A stretch of DNA of 64,000 bases, taken from Actinomyces naeslundii (GTDB lineage: Bacteria; Actinomycetota; Actinomycetes; Actinomycetales; Actinomycetaceae). The notes under the pieces were generated by a model. It saw nothing but the letters and a program-made list of their open reading frames with translations. It was not told where the DNA came from and did not search any database. This document shows positions 1 through 8,289 of this stretch, in pieces (the stretch's first letter is position 1; each line of letters opens with the position of its first letter). The stretch covers positions 100,749-164,748 of the forward strand of contig NZ_MSRR01000010.1 in the NCBI RefSeq assembly GCF_001956585.1. Reading direction: 5' to 3'. The translations under genes and the position numbers were made by a program.

Positions 1-2187
1 GGCGGCGCCTCCCCGCTGGTGGAGGTGCCCGGACGCCTCCACCCCCTGGAGGAGGTGTGGGCGCTGCCGGGGCGGACCGGACGGCTGGGGCCGCGCGGGG
101 TGCCGTGTGAGTTCCTCGCCCACGTTGCCGCCACCGTCGAGCGGGCGTTGGCCGAGCACTCCGGTGACGTTCTGGCATTCCTGCCCGGGGCCCGCGAGGT
201 CGACGACGTCGTCGCCCGCCTGCGCGACGCCGCTCACGAGGGAGTGGACGTCCTTCCCCTGCACGGCCGCCTGCCCGCGAGCGCGCAGGACGCGGCCCTG
301 ACCCCGAGCCCGGCGGGGCGGCGGCGCGTCGTGGTGTCCACGAATGTCGCCGAGTCCTCGCTGACGGTTCCCGGGGTCCGGGCGGTGGTGGACTCCACCC
401 TGGCGCGCGAGCCGCGCCTGGACGTGGCCCGGTCCATGAGCGGCCTGGTCACTGTGGGGGTCTCGCGGGCGGCCGGGATGCAGCGGGCCGGGCGGGCTGG
501 GCGCGAGGGGCCCGGCGTCGTCTACCGCTGCTGCTCGCCCACGGACTGGGCGCGCTCGCCGCTGGTCCCGACCCCGGAGATTCTCTCGGCCGACCTCACC
601 GGTGCGGCCCTGGAGCTGGCCGTATGGGGCGTGCCCGACGGCGCGGGGCTGGCCTGGCTGGACGAGCCGCCGGCTGCTGCGCTGACGGCCGCCCGGGAAG
701 CACTGGAGCGCCTGGGGCTGGCCGGCACCGACGGCGTGACGCCCCTGGGGCGGGCGGTGGCCGAGCTGCCGGCGGGCGTGCGCGAAGCCCGAGCCCTGCT
801 GGAGACGGCACCGGTGTTGGGGGCACGTCGGGCGGCGCGGGCCACGGCACTGCTGACCGCCGACCTGCGAGCGCCCGGCGGGGACCTGACGGCCCTGGCC
901 CGGCAGGTGCGCAGCGGTGGGCCAGGGTCCAGTGCGTGGAAGATGGAGGCGCGTCGCCTGGAGCAGGCCTGTCGGCGCGGCGCCTCCGATCGCGCTGCGG
1001 ATCCCGAGGCCATGGGCGCCGTCGCTTCGTCCGACGGTGCTGGCGGGGACGCTCCCGGGACCGGACCCAGTGAGCCCGCCCGGTCGGGCGACCTGGAGTC
1101 GGCAGTGGCCCTGGTGGCAGGGAGGGCGCAGCCGCAGTGGATCGCGCGACGTCGGGGACCGGCGCCCCAGGCGGGCAAGGAAGCGCACTACGCGAGCGTG
1201 GCCGGAACCGGTCTGCGTCTGCCCGCCGGCTCGACGCTGGCGGAGTCCGAGTGGCTGGCGGTGGCCGGCGTCGATCTCACCTCCGGGCGGGGCGACGCCC
1301 TGATCCGCGCCGCGGCACCCCTCGATGAGGAGACGGCCCTGGAGCTGGCCGGAGCCTGGCTGGCCGAGGAGGAGCGCACCGTGTGGGACGGCGGGCGGCT
1401 GCGCACCGAGCGCGTACGCCGCCTGGGGGCCATCACGCTCTCCGCCACACCGGGGCCACCGCCAGGACCGCAGGAGGTGGCGGACGCCGTCGTCGCACGG
1501 GTGCGCGCCCAGGGGACCGATACCGGCCTGGCCGTGCTGCCGTGGGGCGAGGAGGCCCGGAGCCTGCGCGCCCGGCTGGCCCTGCTGCACGAGCACCTGG
1601 GCGAGCCCTGGCCGGATGTGAGCGATGCAGCCCTGGCGGATCGGGCCGAGGAGTGGCTGGCACCCGCGGTCATGAGCCTGGCCGGACAGGCCGGCGGGTC
1701 AGTCGGGTCGACCGGGTTAGCCGGGTCGACATCGCCGGGCCCGGGAAGCCGGCGCTTCAGCCTGGAGCGGCTGGACGTTGCCGAGGCGCTGCGGGCGCTA
1801 CTGCCATGGCCGCAGGCCGCCCACCTGGACGAGCTGGTGCCCGAACGCATCGAGGTCCCCTCCGGCTCGCAGGTGCGGGTGGATTACACCGCCGGCGCCG
1901 ACGCCGCCCAGATCGGGCAGGCGAGCCGGCCGGTACTGGCGGTACGGGTCCAGGAGTGCTTCGGCTGGGCGACCACACCGCGGATCGTGCAGGGGCGGGT
2001 AGCGGTGCAGCTGCACCTGCTCTCTCCGGCGCGCAGGCCGGTGGCGGTCACCGACGACCTGGCCTCCTTCTGGGAGCAGGGCTACCCGCAGGTGCGCGCC
2101 GAGATGCGCGGCCGCTACCCCAAGCACGCCTGGCCCGAGGACCCGTGGAACACACCGGCCACTCGGGGAACCGGACGGCGTCGGTAG
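1..2187 (+). CDS. hrpB: ATP-dependent RNA helicase HrpB, C-terminal part (5' end outside window)
   Basis: The frame is open from base 1, so the N-terminal DEAH half lies upstream; 728 residues are visible. Early residues carry the second RecA-like domain: the FLPG loop (about residue 57), the motif V-like segment STNVAESSLTV (about 117) and the motif VI-like QRAGRAGR (about 160). A winged-helix/ratchet-like region and the HrpB-specific C-terminal domain follow, ending in RYPKHAWPEDPW, which is typical of the family. HrpB is a DEAH-box helicase with poorly defined targets. A low-complexity insert lies near residues 330-355. GTG at position 19 is in frame but is internal, not the start. Confidence 0.93.
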   Translation, partial: GGASPLVEVPGRLHPLEEVWALPGRTGRLGPRGVPCEFLAHVAATVERALAEHSGDVLAFLPGAREVDDVVARLRDAAHEGVDVLPLHGRLPASAQDAALTPSPAGRRRVVVSTNVAESSLTVPGVRAVVDSTLAREPRLDVARSMSGLVTVGVSRAAGMQRAGRAGREGPGVVYRCCSPTDWARSPLVPTPEILSADLTGAALELAVWGVPDGAGLAWLDEPPAAALTAAREALERLGLAGTDGVTPLGRAVAELPAGVREARALLETAPVLGARRAARATALLTADLRAPGGDLTALARQVRSGGPGSSAWKMEARRLEQACRRGASDRAADPEAMGAVASSDGAGGDAPGTGPSEPARSGDLESAVALVAGRAQPQWIARRRGPAPQAGKEAHYASVAGTGLRLPAGSTLAESEWLAVAGVDLTSGRGDALIRAAAPLDEETALELAGAWLAEEERTVWDGGRLRTERVRRLGAITLSATPGPPPGPQEVADAVVARVRAQGTDTGLAVLPWGEEARSLRARLALLHEHLGEPWPDVSDAALADRAEEWLAPAVMSLAGQAGGSVGSTGLAGSTSPGPGSRRFSLERLDVAEALRALLPWPQAAHLDELVPERIEVPSGSQVRVDYTAGADAAQIGQASRPVLAVRVQECFGWATTPRIVQGRVAVQLHLLSPARRPVAVTDDLASFWEQGYPQVRAEMRGRYPKHAWPEDPWNTPATRGTGRRR

Positions 2188-2214
2188 GCCCCGAACCGCC
2201 CGCGCGGTGAGGAC

Positions 2215-2694
2215 TCACCAGGTGGAGGCGTCCAGGCGGCTGAAGCGGAAACCAGTGGGGTTGCGCTCGGTGTCGGGGTCGGCGTCGGGCACGACGTACC
2301 CGACGATCTGGAGGTTCCAGGTGCCGCGACCGCCCCACAGGGTGGCCGTGGTGCGGGTGCGTCCGCGCACCACCGGGAAGCCGGCGATCGTGTCCGGCTG
2401 GACGGAGACCACCTCGTGGGAGTGGTAGCGCATGGCGCCGGTGGCGATATCGCCGAGCCACTCGATCTTGGGCTGGGGGTAGCCGGTCATGTGGGTCAGG
2501 ACGCAGTCGTCGGTGAGCAGCGCGTCAATCGCCTTGGTGTCGCCGGATACCATGGCGTCACACAGGAGCGAGTAGAGGTCGGTGGCCGCATGCGGAGCGG
2601 TCTCGGAGGCGTGGGGATGGGGGTGGGAGTGGAGGCGAGTCTGGGTACGGGACAGGGGACGGGCCTCGTGGGGACTGTGGGGGCGGCGACTCAT
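2215..2694 (-). CDS. NTF2-like (SnoaL/DUF4440-type) protein
   Basis: This 159-residue protein has a His/Pro-rich N-terminus of about 35 residues, then a cone-shaped NTF2-like fold: a helix with DLYSLLCDAMVSGDTKAI, the core DDCVLTHMTG, and beta strands rich in Thr and Trp. Many such proteins are small-molecule-binding or isomerase-like domains, and no substrate can be assigned here. The true start may be an internal Met, because the first residues look unstructured. It converges on hrpB with a gap of about 27 bases. The first gene upstream of it on the same strand is tadA, beyond the tRNA-linked insert. Confidence 0.75.
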   Translation of the reverse strand: MSRRPHSPHEARPLSRTQTRLHSHPHPHASETAPHAATDLYSLLCDAMVSGDTKAIDALLTDDCVLTHMTGYPQPKIEWLGDIATGAMRYHSHEVVSVQPDTIAGFPVVRGRTRTTATLWGGRGTWNLQIVGYVVPDADPDTERNPTGFRFSRLDASTW

Positions 2695-2840
2695 GGGTCA
2701 AGGGTAGAGCCCGACGTCGGACAAATGAGGGACCAAGAGCTTTCAGCGCGCGTGACACGGGCGCAGGTCCCGCCGCATCTGAGGTTGCATCCCGTTTCAC
2801 GGCGTTGCACCAGGCGGCTCTTCGCATGAGGAGGAACGGT

Positions 2841-2881
2841 GAGGGCCCGCCGCGCGGCTCATGGCTGCTCGGCGGGCCCTC
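2841..2881 (-). terminator. Strong 12-bp hairpin next to the tRNA-Ser fragment
   Basis: Arms GAGGGCCCGCCG and CGGCGGGCCCTC pair perfectly around a 17-base loop. No T-run follows on either side. It lies 5 bases beyond the displaced tRNA-Ser 3' end, where the terminator of the original tRNA gene would be expected. It is read here as the old terminator separated from its tRNA by an insertion (inference). Confidence 0.55.
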
Positions 2882-2886
2882 CCATG

Positions 2887-2910
2887 GTGGCGGTAGCGCT
2901 GAGATTCGAA
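2887..2910 (-). repeat. Displaced 3' end of tRNA-Ser (att-like direct repeat)
   Basis: These 24 bases match 4286-4309, the 3' end of the intact tRNA-Ser gene (T-arm, acceptor and CCA), at 23 of 24 positions, in the same orientation. Outside them the similarity decays quickly. A partial tRNA 3' end at a distance from an intact tRNA is the usual footprint of a tRNA-targeting integrase. No integrase gene is visible in the 1.4 kb between them. Confidence 0.75.
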
Positions 2911-2944
2911 ACCTGGGATAAGCACTCCACCGCAGAGCAGAATC

Positions 2945-3186
2945 ATGTCGCTGGTGGGTACAGATTCCAACCGGCCAGACGACTACAGCGCGCTCATCTC
3001 CAGGTTCTCAGCGCGGTCAAGCACGCTGACGTAGCCGTGGTCCTAGAGGGCCATCCACGCAAGAACAAGGAGAAAGCGGATCTTGGAGCCTCTAGCACAA
3101 TTACCCAGCACGACATCATCGACGGTTCCTACCTTCACGTCATATTGGAGGAGAGCCACGACTACTCCCACAGCCAAGGAGCGTGA
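2945..3186 (+). pseudogene. Possible frameshifted small gene inside the tRNA-linked insert
   Basis: An ATG at 2945 opens a frame of about 30 codons (starting MSLVGTDSNRPDDYSAL) that stops near 3034. The next frame then stays open to the TGA at 3184-3186 and reads as a charged, ordinary-looking protein (segment HPRKNKEKADLGASS). One single-base change would join them into a protein of about 80 residues. No family is recognised and the upstream ribosome-binding site is weak. This may be chance. Confidence 0.25.
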
Positions 3187-3194
3187 CTGCGGGC

Positions 3195-3235
3195 GTTACC
3201 CCGTTACCCACACCAGCGGAGGGAAACGGGGTAAC
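3195..3235. repeat. 11-bp inverted repeat
   Basis: Arms GTTACCCCGTT (3195-3205) and AACGGGGTAAC (3225-3235) are perfect, with a 19-base loop. It lies 9 bases after the possible frameshifted gene and 91 bases before the next small gene. It could be a terminator without a T-tract or an operator. Confidence 0.5.
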
Positions 3236-3325
3236 AGAGAGAGACGGACTTGGCGCTGACTCCTCGAGCGAAAACAGCATGGAGGCCCCTGACGTAGTCG
3301 GTCTCCTGAAGGATGAGGAGGCAGC

Positions 3326-3634
3326 ATGAGAGGCAAGACCACCATCTACTACGGAGGTGGCTCCATCGACGACACCACGCCCACCCACCTGATCGAGGTC
3401 ACAATCGAAGCATCCGGCTACCAGTGGTCGGCCTGCGGGCTCCCACATCTCCTCTACATGGGAGATGACGGTCTTCATCTCTGCTGCTTCCATACCGCGA
3501 GCGCGACGGGGCCGGACCCACGCGGCCCGAACACAGCGGGTGACGGCAACGCTTCTCAGGAGGTGTGCACGGCACGAGTCAGGCCCACAACAAGCCCGTT
3601 CCTGAAGTCCTGCCCCCGTAGATCAGCCCTATAA
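3326..3634 (+). CDS. Small hypothetical protein in the tRNA-linked insert
   Basis: This 102-residue frame starts with ATG seven bases after a strong GAGGAGG-like ribosome-binding site. The first 60 residues look protein-like (MRGKTTIYYGGGSIDDTTPT at the start), with several Cys and His. The last 40 are low-complexity and may not be selected. No domain is recognised. A strong hairpin at 3639-3673 follows directly, consistent with a short transcription unit. Base composition is less GC-rich than the flanking chromosome. Confidence 0.35.
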   Translation: MRGKTTIYYGGGSIDDTTPTHLIEVTIEASGYQWSACGLPHLLYMGDDGLHLCCFHTASATGPDPRGPNTAGDGNASQEVCTARVRPTTSPFLKSCPRRSAL

Positions 3635-3638
3635 GGCG

Positions 3639-3673
3639 AGAGGCCTCGCAACCGGTGTGGTTGCGGGGCCTCT
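3639..3673 (+). terminator. Hairpin terminator between convergent small genes
   Basis: A stem of about 15 bp (AGAGGCCTCGCAACC with GGTTGCGGGGCCTCT, one G-T pair) has a 5-base loop and is followed by TTGTCTGG on the + strand. It can serve the + gene ending at 3634 and may also stop the - gene ending at 3691. Confidence 0.6.
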
Positions 3674-3690
3674 TGTCTGGTACACCACGA

Positions 3691-4161
3691 TTACTCAACA
3701 AAATGGAAGTCGGTCACCTCCCTGTCAGCACCGACCGTGCACGAGACATCAAACGACGGATAGCGCTTGCCTACACGATCTCGGTTATAAGACTGCCCCT
3801 TGATCGTCACAGACCCGTCAGCATTGTCAGTCCGTGACCAGTGGACAGACCAGTCCACCTCAGTGTTCGCGCCGTCCGGCATGGCCAGCAGGTGCCCACC
3901 ACACCGCCTGCGTACATCGGCATCGCTCAGGCCTTTCGGGGTGGCGGCCTGCTGTGTCTCCTTGGCGGCTACCGTGGCGGCCGACTGTGAAGCCAGCGCC
4001 CTCACGACATCACCCTCAGTTGCAGACGGCGATGACGAGGACGAAGACGACTTACCATCGTTCAGGCAAGAGCCGAAAGCAGTGAGAGCGACGATAACGG
4101 CCGCGATGATGAACCAGCGCCGCCGATAGAACGGCTTGGGCTCAGGGACAGAGACGGACAT
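3691..4161 (-). CDS. Membrane-anchored extracytoplasmic hypothetical protein
   Basis: This 156-residue protein has a short basic cytoplasmic stretch (YRRRW) and one membrane segment (about 17-31, ending FGSC). A serine-rich linker follows, then an outer domain of about 110 residues with two further Cys (RRRCGGH and DVSCTVG) that could form a disulphide. The Cys after the membrane segment is not in a good lipobox, because Phe sits at -3, so a plain membrane anchor is likelier than a lipoprotein. AAGGAG precedes the ATG. It is the best-formed gene of the 1.4-kb insert beside tRNA-Ser. Function unknown. Confidence 0.65.
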   Translation of the reverse strand: MSVSVPEPKPFYRRRWFIIAAVIVALTAFGSCLNDGKSSSSSSSPSATEGDVVRALASQSAATVAAKETQQAATPKGLSDADVRRRCGGHLLAMPDGANTEVDWSVHWSRTDNADGSVTIKGQSYNRDRVGKRYPSFDVSCTVGADREVTDFHFVE

Positions 4162-4240
4162 GGGGCTCCTTCAGAGACATAGGGATAGGTGAGCCCAAGC
4201 CTAGAACCCTGTCCCCACTGGGACCCCAACGATACAAACA

Positions 4241-4279
4241 GAAACCCCGCCACTCCGACTTTTCATTGGAGTGGCGGGG
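4241..4279 (-). terminator. Rho-independent terminator of tRNA-Ser
   Basis: On the - strand, CCCCGCCACTCC pairs perfectly with GGAGTGGCGGGG (12 bp) and is followed by TTTCTGTTTG. It begins 7 bases after the encoded CCA of the tRNA. Confidence 0.85.
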
Positions 4280-4286
4280 ATTCCCG

Positions 4287-4375
4287 TGGCGGTAGCGCTG
4301 GGATTCGAACCCAGGGTGGCTATGAACCACACAGACTTTCGAGATCTGCACCTTCGGCCGCTCGGACACGCTACC
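4287..4375 (-). tRNA. tRNA-Ser, anticodon CGA
   Basis: The acceptor arms GGTAGCG and CGCTACC pair, discriminator G is followed by an encoded CCA, and the T-loop is TTCGAAT. The anticodon arm is CAGAT-CTCGAAA-GTCTG, which places CGA at 34-36 for UCG codons. A long variable arm, as expected of a class II tRNA-Ser, is present. The total is 89 bases with CCA. Its 3' end has a second copy at 2887-2910, so the locus has probably been used as an integration site. Confidence 0.95.
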
Positions 4376-4454
4376 TCGCCCATGAGGTTACACGGATGGT
4401 GGCCCGCGCCCCAACGCGGCATCCTGCGGTATCAGTCACGGCCGACGCCGGGCC

Positions 4455-4925
4455 TCAGCGGCGGTCAGAGAAGAAGTCGGTCAGGAGGGCCTGGGACTCC
4501 TGGGCGCGCAGGCCGGCGCGCACCTCGACCCGGTGGTTGGCGCGGGCGTCGCGCACGACGTCGCGCACCGAGCCGCAGGCGCCGGTCCGGGGCTCCCAGG
4601 CCCCCAGGACCAGCCGGGCCACCCGGGCCAGGACGATGGCGCCGGCGCACATGGTGCACGGCTCAAGGGTGACCACGAGGGTGCAGCCGTCCAGGTGGGA
4701 GTCCCCCCAGGCGGCCCCGGCGGCGCGCAGGGCCCGGATCTCGGCGTGCGCCGTCGGGTCGTGCTCGGCCTCGCGGGCATTGGCGGCCTCGGCCAGGACG
4801 GTCCCCTCTGGTGAGAGGACGACGGCCCCCACCGGCACCTCCCCCGACTCGCCCGCCGCGCGGGCCAGCTCCAGGGCGCGAGCCATCGCGGCGTCCAGCA
4901 GCTGCGCAGAAGGTGAAGACGTCAC
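4455..4925 (-). CDS. tadA: tRNA adenosine(34) deaminase TadA
   Basis: This 156-residue cytidine-deaminase-fold enzyme converts A34 to inosine in tRNA-Arg(ACG) and is usually essential. The zinc and catalytic motif HAEI (about residue 61) and the PCTMC zinc pair (about 90) are both present, and the C-terminal helix ends LLTDFFSDRR as in the family. Length is normal. It lies just upstream of tRNA-Ser on the same strand, 79 bases away. Longer starts exist upstream, but ATG at 4925 fits the family N-terminus. Confidence 0.93.
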   Translation of the reverse strand: MTSSPSAQLLDAAMARALELARAAGESGEVPVGAVVLSPEGTVLAEAANAREAEHDPTAHAEIRALRAAGAAWGDSHLDGCTLVVTLEPCTMCAGAIVLARVARLVLGAWEPRTGACGSVRDVVRDARANHRVEVRAGLRAQESQALLTDFFSDRR

Positions 4926-5027
4926 AGCCCCAAGGATGGCAGACCCGGCAACCGAGGCGCACCGGCATCGCCGGCGGCACCGCCCCTCCCCGTGTCTCCT
5001 GAACCCTCCCGACGTCGGAGGGAATAC

Positions 5028-5052
5028 ATAACGAAGACCGCGTCTCCGTTAT
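5028..5052. promoter_or_regulatory. 25-bp imperfect palindrome upstream of the BCCT gene
   Basis: The halves ATAACGAAGAC and GTCTCCGTTAT are inverted around CGC, with one mismatched pair. A second, shorter palindrome around CGACGTCG lies just upstream. The size and place, between tadA and the transporter, suit a dimeric repressor site. The regulator is unknown. Confidence 0.4.
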
Positions 5053-5158
5053 AGGCTCCCTATGAGGCGCCCACCCCTGGGCCGAGCCCCGGGTCCTGCC
5101 GTATGTTGGACCTCCCCGGCGTCCCCGCCCCCCTTATTCCAGCACCCAGAGAGTCCCC

Positions 5159-5182
5159 ATGAAGAACGGAGCAGGTCGGTGA
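5159..5182 (+). CDS. Possible 7-codon leader overlapping the BCCT start
   Basis: The frame ATG AAG AAC GGA GCA GGT CGG TGA encodes MKNGAGR. Its TGA (5180-5182) overlaps the proposed GTG start (5179-5181) of the transporter, the arrangement used for translational coupling. Its ATG precedes the ribosome-binding site used by the transporter. There is no composition bias that would suggest attenuation. Confidence 0.3.
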   Translation: MKNGAGR

Positions 5183-7398
5183 GCCGGTCCCCCGAAACTA
5201 GCGAGCCAGCACCAGACGGGCTCTCGGCGGACTCACCCCGGCAGACACCGCCGGCGGACAGCACCTCACCACCGAAGACGCCCATCGGGTCCCTCTCCAG
5301 GGCGATGCTCGGCAAGCTGCCGGACAAGCAGCCCCTCAACCCGATGGTCTTCTTCGTGTCGGCCACCATCATCACGATCGTCGCCCTGGCCGCGATCTTC
5401 GCCCCCCAGGTGGTCAACGACGCCTTCGGCACGGCCGTGACCTGGACGAGCCGTTGGTTCGGCTCCTTCTACATCCTCCTCATCACCGCCGCGCTCGTCT
5501 TCATCCTGGCACTGGCCTTCTCCCGCTTCGGTCGGGTGCGCCTGGGGCCGGACAACTCGACGCCGGACTTCTCCACCTTCTCCTGGACGGCCATGCTCTT
5601 CGCGGCCGGTATCGGTACCGAGATCCTGTTCTTCGCCGTCGCCGAGCCGGTCGACCAGTACATGCACCCACCCACCGGGGAGGGCCAAACCACCGAGGCC
5701 GCCCGCGACGCGATCGTCCTGTCCCTGTTCCACTACGGCATCTCGGGCTGGGGCCTGTACGCACTGGTGGGCCTGTCCATGGCCTACTTCGCCTACCGAC
5801 GCCGTGACACGCTCACACTGCGCTCGACCCTGCGCCCGCTGCTGGGCCGGCACACCGAGGGCATCATCGGCGACATCGTCGACGCCGCGGCGCTGGTCGG
5901 CGGGGTCTTCGGCATCGCGGCCTCGCTGGGGGTCGGCGTCGTCCAGCTGAACGTGGCCCTCAGCATCCTGTTCGGGCTGCCGCAGGGCTTCCCCACCCAG
6001 ATCGGGCTGACCGCCCTGGCCGTCGTCATGGCCACCGTCTCGGCCGTCTCCGGCGTCGACCGGGGCGTGCGCGTCCTGTCCACCATCAACGTGCTCCTGG
6101 CCATCGGCCTGGCCCTGTGGGTGCTCATCACCGGTGACGCCGCCTTCCTCATCGACGCACTCGTGGGCTCCATCGGCGACTTCTTCACCCGTTTCCCAAG
6201 GCTGACGCTGGAGACCTACGCCTACAACCGGCCCGATGAGTGGCTCAACGCCTGGACCCTGTTCTTCTGGGCCTGGTGGATCGCGTGGGCCGCCTTCGTG
6301 GGCATGTTCCTGGCCCGTATCTCGCGCGGCCGCACCATCCGTCAGTTCGTGCTCGGCAGCCTCCTGCTGCCCTTCTGCTACATCCTCATGTGGGTGGCCA
6401 TCTTCGGCAACCACGCCCTGGACCTGGTCATTCGCGGCAACGGCGAGTTCCGCGACATCACCTTGAACAAGCCCGAGCAGGGCCTGTACTGGATGCTGGA
6501 GCACCTGCCGGGCCAGAAGATCCTCATCGCACTGGCCCTGTTCATCGGGATCCTCTTCTACGTCACCAGCGCCGACTCCGGCGCCCTGGTCATGGCCAAC
6601 CTCTCCAGCCGCATCCGCTCGGCGCGCCAGGACGCCGCCCCCTGGCTGCGGATCTTCTGGGCCACCCTGACCGGGATCCTCACCATCGCCATGCTCGCGG
6701 CCGGAGGCATCCCCATTCTGCAGCAGGCCACCATCGTCATGGCGCTGCCCTTCTCCGGGGTGCTCATCCTCATCATGTACACCCTGTGGCGGTCCCTGAG
6801 CACCGAGGACTCCCACAACCAGGCCCTGTCCCTCGCCGACCGCAACCGCGCCCTCGGCTTCAACGGCTCGGCCGCGGGCCTGGAGCAGACGCCCTGGCGC
6901 GAGCGCCTGGTCCACACCCTCAACTCCGTGTCCCCCGACGAGGCCGGCAATGCCATGGAGCGGCGCATCGTCCCGGCCCTGGAGGCGGTGGCCACCGAGC
7001 TGCGCAAGGAGAACGTCTCCGCCGAGGTCTTCGTCGAGGGCCCCGAGGCGCAGGACCCCGATGACGAACGCACCTTCCTGGGCCGGGTGAGCCTGGTCGT
7101 CTCCTCCCACCCGGCTACCACCGCCAGCGGGGAGGAGCAGTCCAGCTCCATCGACTCCTTCCGCTACGTGGTGCGCATGGTGGTCACGCCCGTGCCCGCC
7201 TACGGCTTCGCCCTCCACGAGGCCGACGACCTCACCGTGCGCCTGGAGGTGCGCCCGCACAGCGGCGGCCAGGGCTACGACGTCGTCGACTGGAACTCCG
7301 ACCAGGTGGCCCACGACGTGCTCGACCACTACGAGCGCTGGCTGGAGTACGTGGGCACCTCCGAGAAGACCGAGTCCCGGTTCGCACGCCGCCTCTGA
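5179..7398 (+). CDS. BCCT-family betaine/carnitine/choline transporter
   Basis: About 739 residues from GTG at 5179; an upstream in-frame start at 5062 gives a Pro-rich extension unlike the family. A disordered Pro/Ser-rich N-terminus of about 50 residues precedes about 12 membrane segments. The BCCT signature region around FFWAWWIAWAAFVGMFLARI includes the conserved aromatic cluster of the substrate site. A long cytoplasmic C-terminal domain (about 200 residues, from LVHTLNSVSPDEAGNAMERR) resembles the osmosensing tail of BetT-like carriers. Expected role: Na+- or H+-coupled uptake of compatible solutes under osmotic stress. The exact substrate cannot be read from sequence. Confidence 0.93.
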   Translation: MSRSPETSEPAPDGLSADSPRQTPPADSTSPPKTPIGSLSRAMLGKLPDKQPLNPMVFFVSATIITIVALAAIFAPQVVNDAFGTAVTWTSRWFGSFYILLITAALVFILALAFSRFGRVRLGPDNSTPDFSTFSWTAMLFAAGIGTEILFFAVAEPVDQYMHPPTGEGQTTEAARDAIVLSLFHYGISGWGLYALVGLSMAYFAYRRRDTLTLRSTLRPLLGRHTEGIIGDIVDAAALVGGVFGIAASLGVGVVQLNVALSILFGLPQGFPTQIGLTALAVVMATVSAVSGVDRGVRVLSTINVLLAIGLALWVLITGDAAFLIDALVGSIGDFFTRFPRLTLETYAYNRPDEWLNAWTLFFWAWWIAWAAFVGMFLARISRGRTIRQFVLGSLLLPFCYILMWVAIFGNHALDLVIRGNGEFRDITLNKPEQGLYWMLEHLPGQKILIALALFIGILFYVTSADSGALVMANLSSRIRSARQDAAPWLRIFWATLTGILTIAMLAAGGIPILQQATIVMALPFSGVLILIMYTLWRSLSTEDSHNQALSLADRNRALGFNGSAAGLEQTPWRERLVHTLNSVSPDEAGNAMERRIVPALEAVATELRKENVSAEVFVEGPEAQDPDDERTFLGRVSLVVSSHPATTASGEEQSSSIDSFRYVVRMVVTPVPAYGFALHEADDLTVRLEVRPHSGGQGYDVVDWNSDQVAHDVLDHYERWLEYVGTSEKTESRFARRL

Positions 7399-7425
7399 CT
7401 CAAGCCCCCTGCCCCTACGGGAGGC

Positions 7426-8289
7426 TCAGTCCTCCTCGACCGTGAAGGAGGCGAGGCGCTCCTGGAGCGCGGGGTCGTAGTGGTCGACGACGCCCTGCCC
7501 CTCGTTGAGCGCGGCAATGGAATGCATGTCGGCGTCGTCGAGCCGGAAGTCGGTGACGTCGAGGTTGGTGACCATGCGCTCGCGGTGGACCGTCTTGGGG
7601 ATGACGATGATGCCCAGCTGGATGAGGTAGCGCAGGGCCACCTGGGCGGCGGTCTTGCCGTGCTTCTCCCCGACGGCGCTGAGCACCGGGTGGGTGAAGA
7701 TGTTGTTGCGGCCCTGGGCCAGCGGGCCCCAGGACTCCAGGGCGGTGCCGTACTTGGCGTACCAGGCGCGGTTGTCGGCCTGCTGGTTGAAGACGTGGGT
7801 CTCCATCTGGTTGACGGCCGGAGGCACCTCGACGTGCTGCGCCAGGTCCACGAACCGGTCGGGGAAGAAGTTGGAAACCCCGATGGCGCGGACCTTGCCT
7901 GCGGCCAGGGCCTTCTCCATGGCGCGGTAGGTGCCGTAGTAGTCACCGAAGGGCTGGTGGACGAGCAGCAGGTCGATGTAGTCGGTGCCCAGGCGACGCA
8001 GGGAGCCGTCGATGGAGCGGGCGGCGCGCTCGTCCCCGGCGTTGGAGATCCACACCTTGGTGGTGAGGAAGACGTCCTCACGGGGCAGCCCACAGGCGGC
8101 GACGGCGGCGCCCACGCCCTCCTCGTTGCGATAGGCCTGGGCGGTGTCGACGTGGCGGTAGCCGACCTCGAAGGCCTCGAGCACGGCCCGCTCGGTCTCC
8201 TCCGGTGGGGTCAGGAAGACGCCGTAGCCGATCTGCGGGATGTCGACGCCGTTGTTGAGAGTGATGGTGGGGGCGGAGTCATTGGCCAT
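7426..8289 (-). CDS. Aldo/keto reductase (2,5-diketo-D-gluconate reductase type)
   Basis: A 287-residue TIM-barrel oxidoreductase using NADPH. The start at 8289 is preceded by AAGGAG; a longer start at 8331 is less likely. Family features in order: GYGVFL near the start, GYRHVDTAQAYRNE with catalytic Asp and Tyr, TTKVW with the catalytic Lys, LLLVHQPFGD with the His, GVSNF, and the cofactor-binding IPKTVHRERM near the C-terminus. It reduces carbonyl compounds or sugars to alcohols; the true substrate is unknown. It converges on the BCCT gene, 27 bases apart. Confidence 0.93.
   Translation of the reverse strand: MANDSAPTITLNNGVDIPQIGYGVFLTPPEETERAVLEAFEVGYRHVDTAQAYRNEEGVGAAVAACGLPREDVFLTTKVWISNAGDERAARSIDGSLRRLGTDYIDLLLVHQPFGDYYGTYRAMEKALAAGKVRAIGVSNFFPDRFVDLAQHVEVPPAVNQMETHVFNQQADNRAWYAKYGTALESWGPLAQGRNNIFTHPVLSAVGEKHGKTAAQVALRYLIQLGIIVIPKTVHRERMVTNLDVTDFRLDDADMHSIAALNEGQGVVDHYDPALQERLASFTVEED

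Noticed and set aside
2841-3034. The GC-rich start of the + frame that opens at 2839
   Set aside because: Its first part lies across the hairpin and the tRNA fragment, so the 5' half cannot be a real protein start.
5266-7329. A 687-codon open frame antisense to the BCCT gene
   Set aside because: Its composition is Gly/Asp/Gln-rich without domains and mirrors the coding strand, a common effect of high GC. The BCCT frame is well supported.
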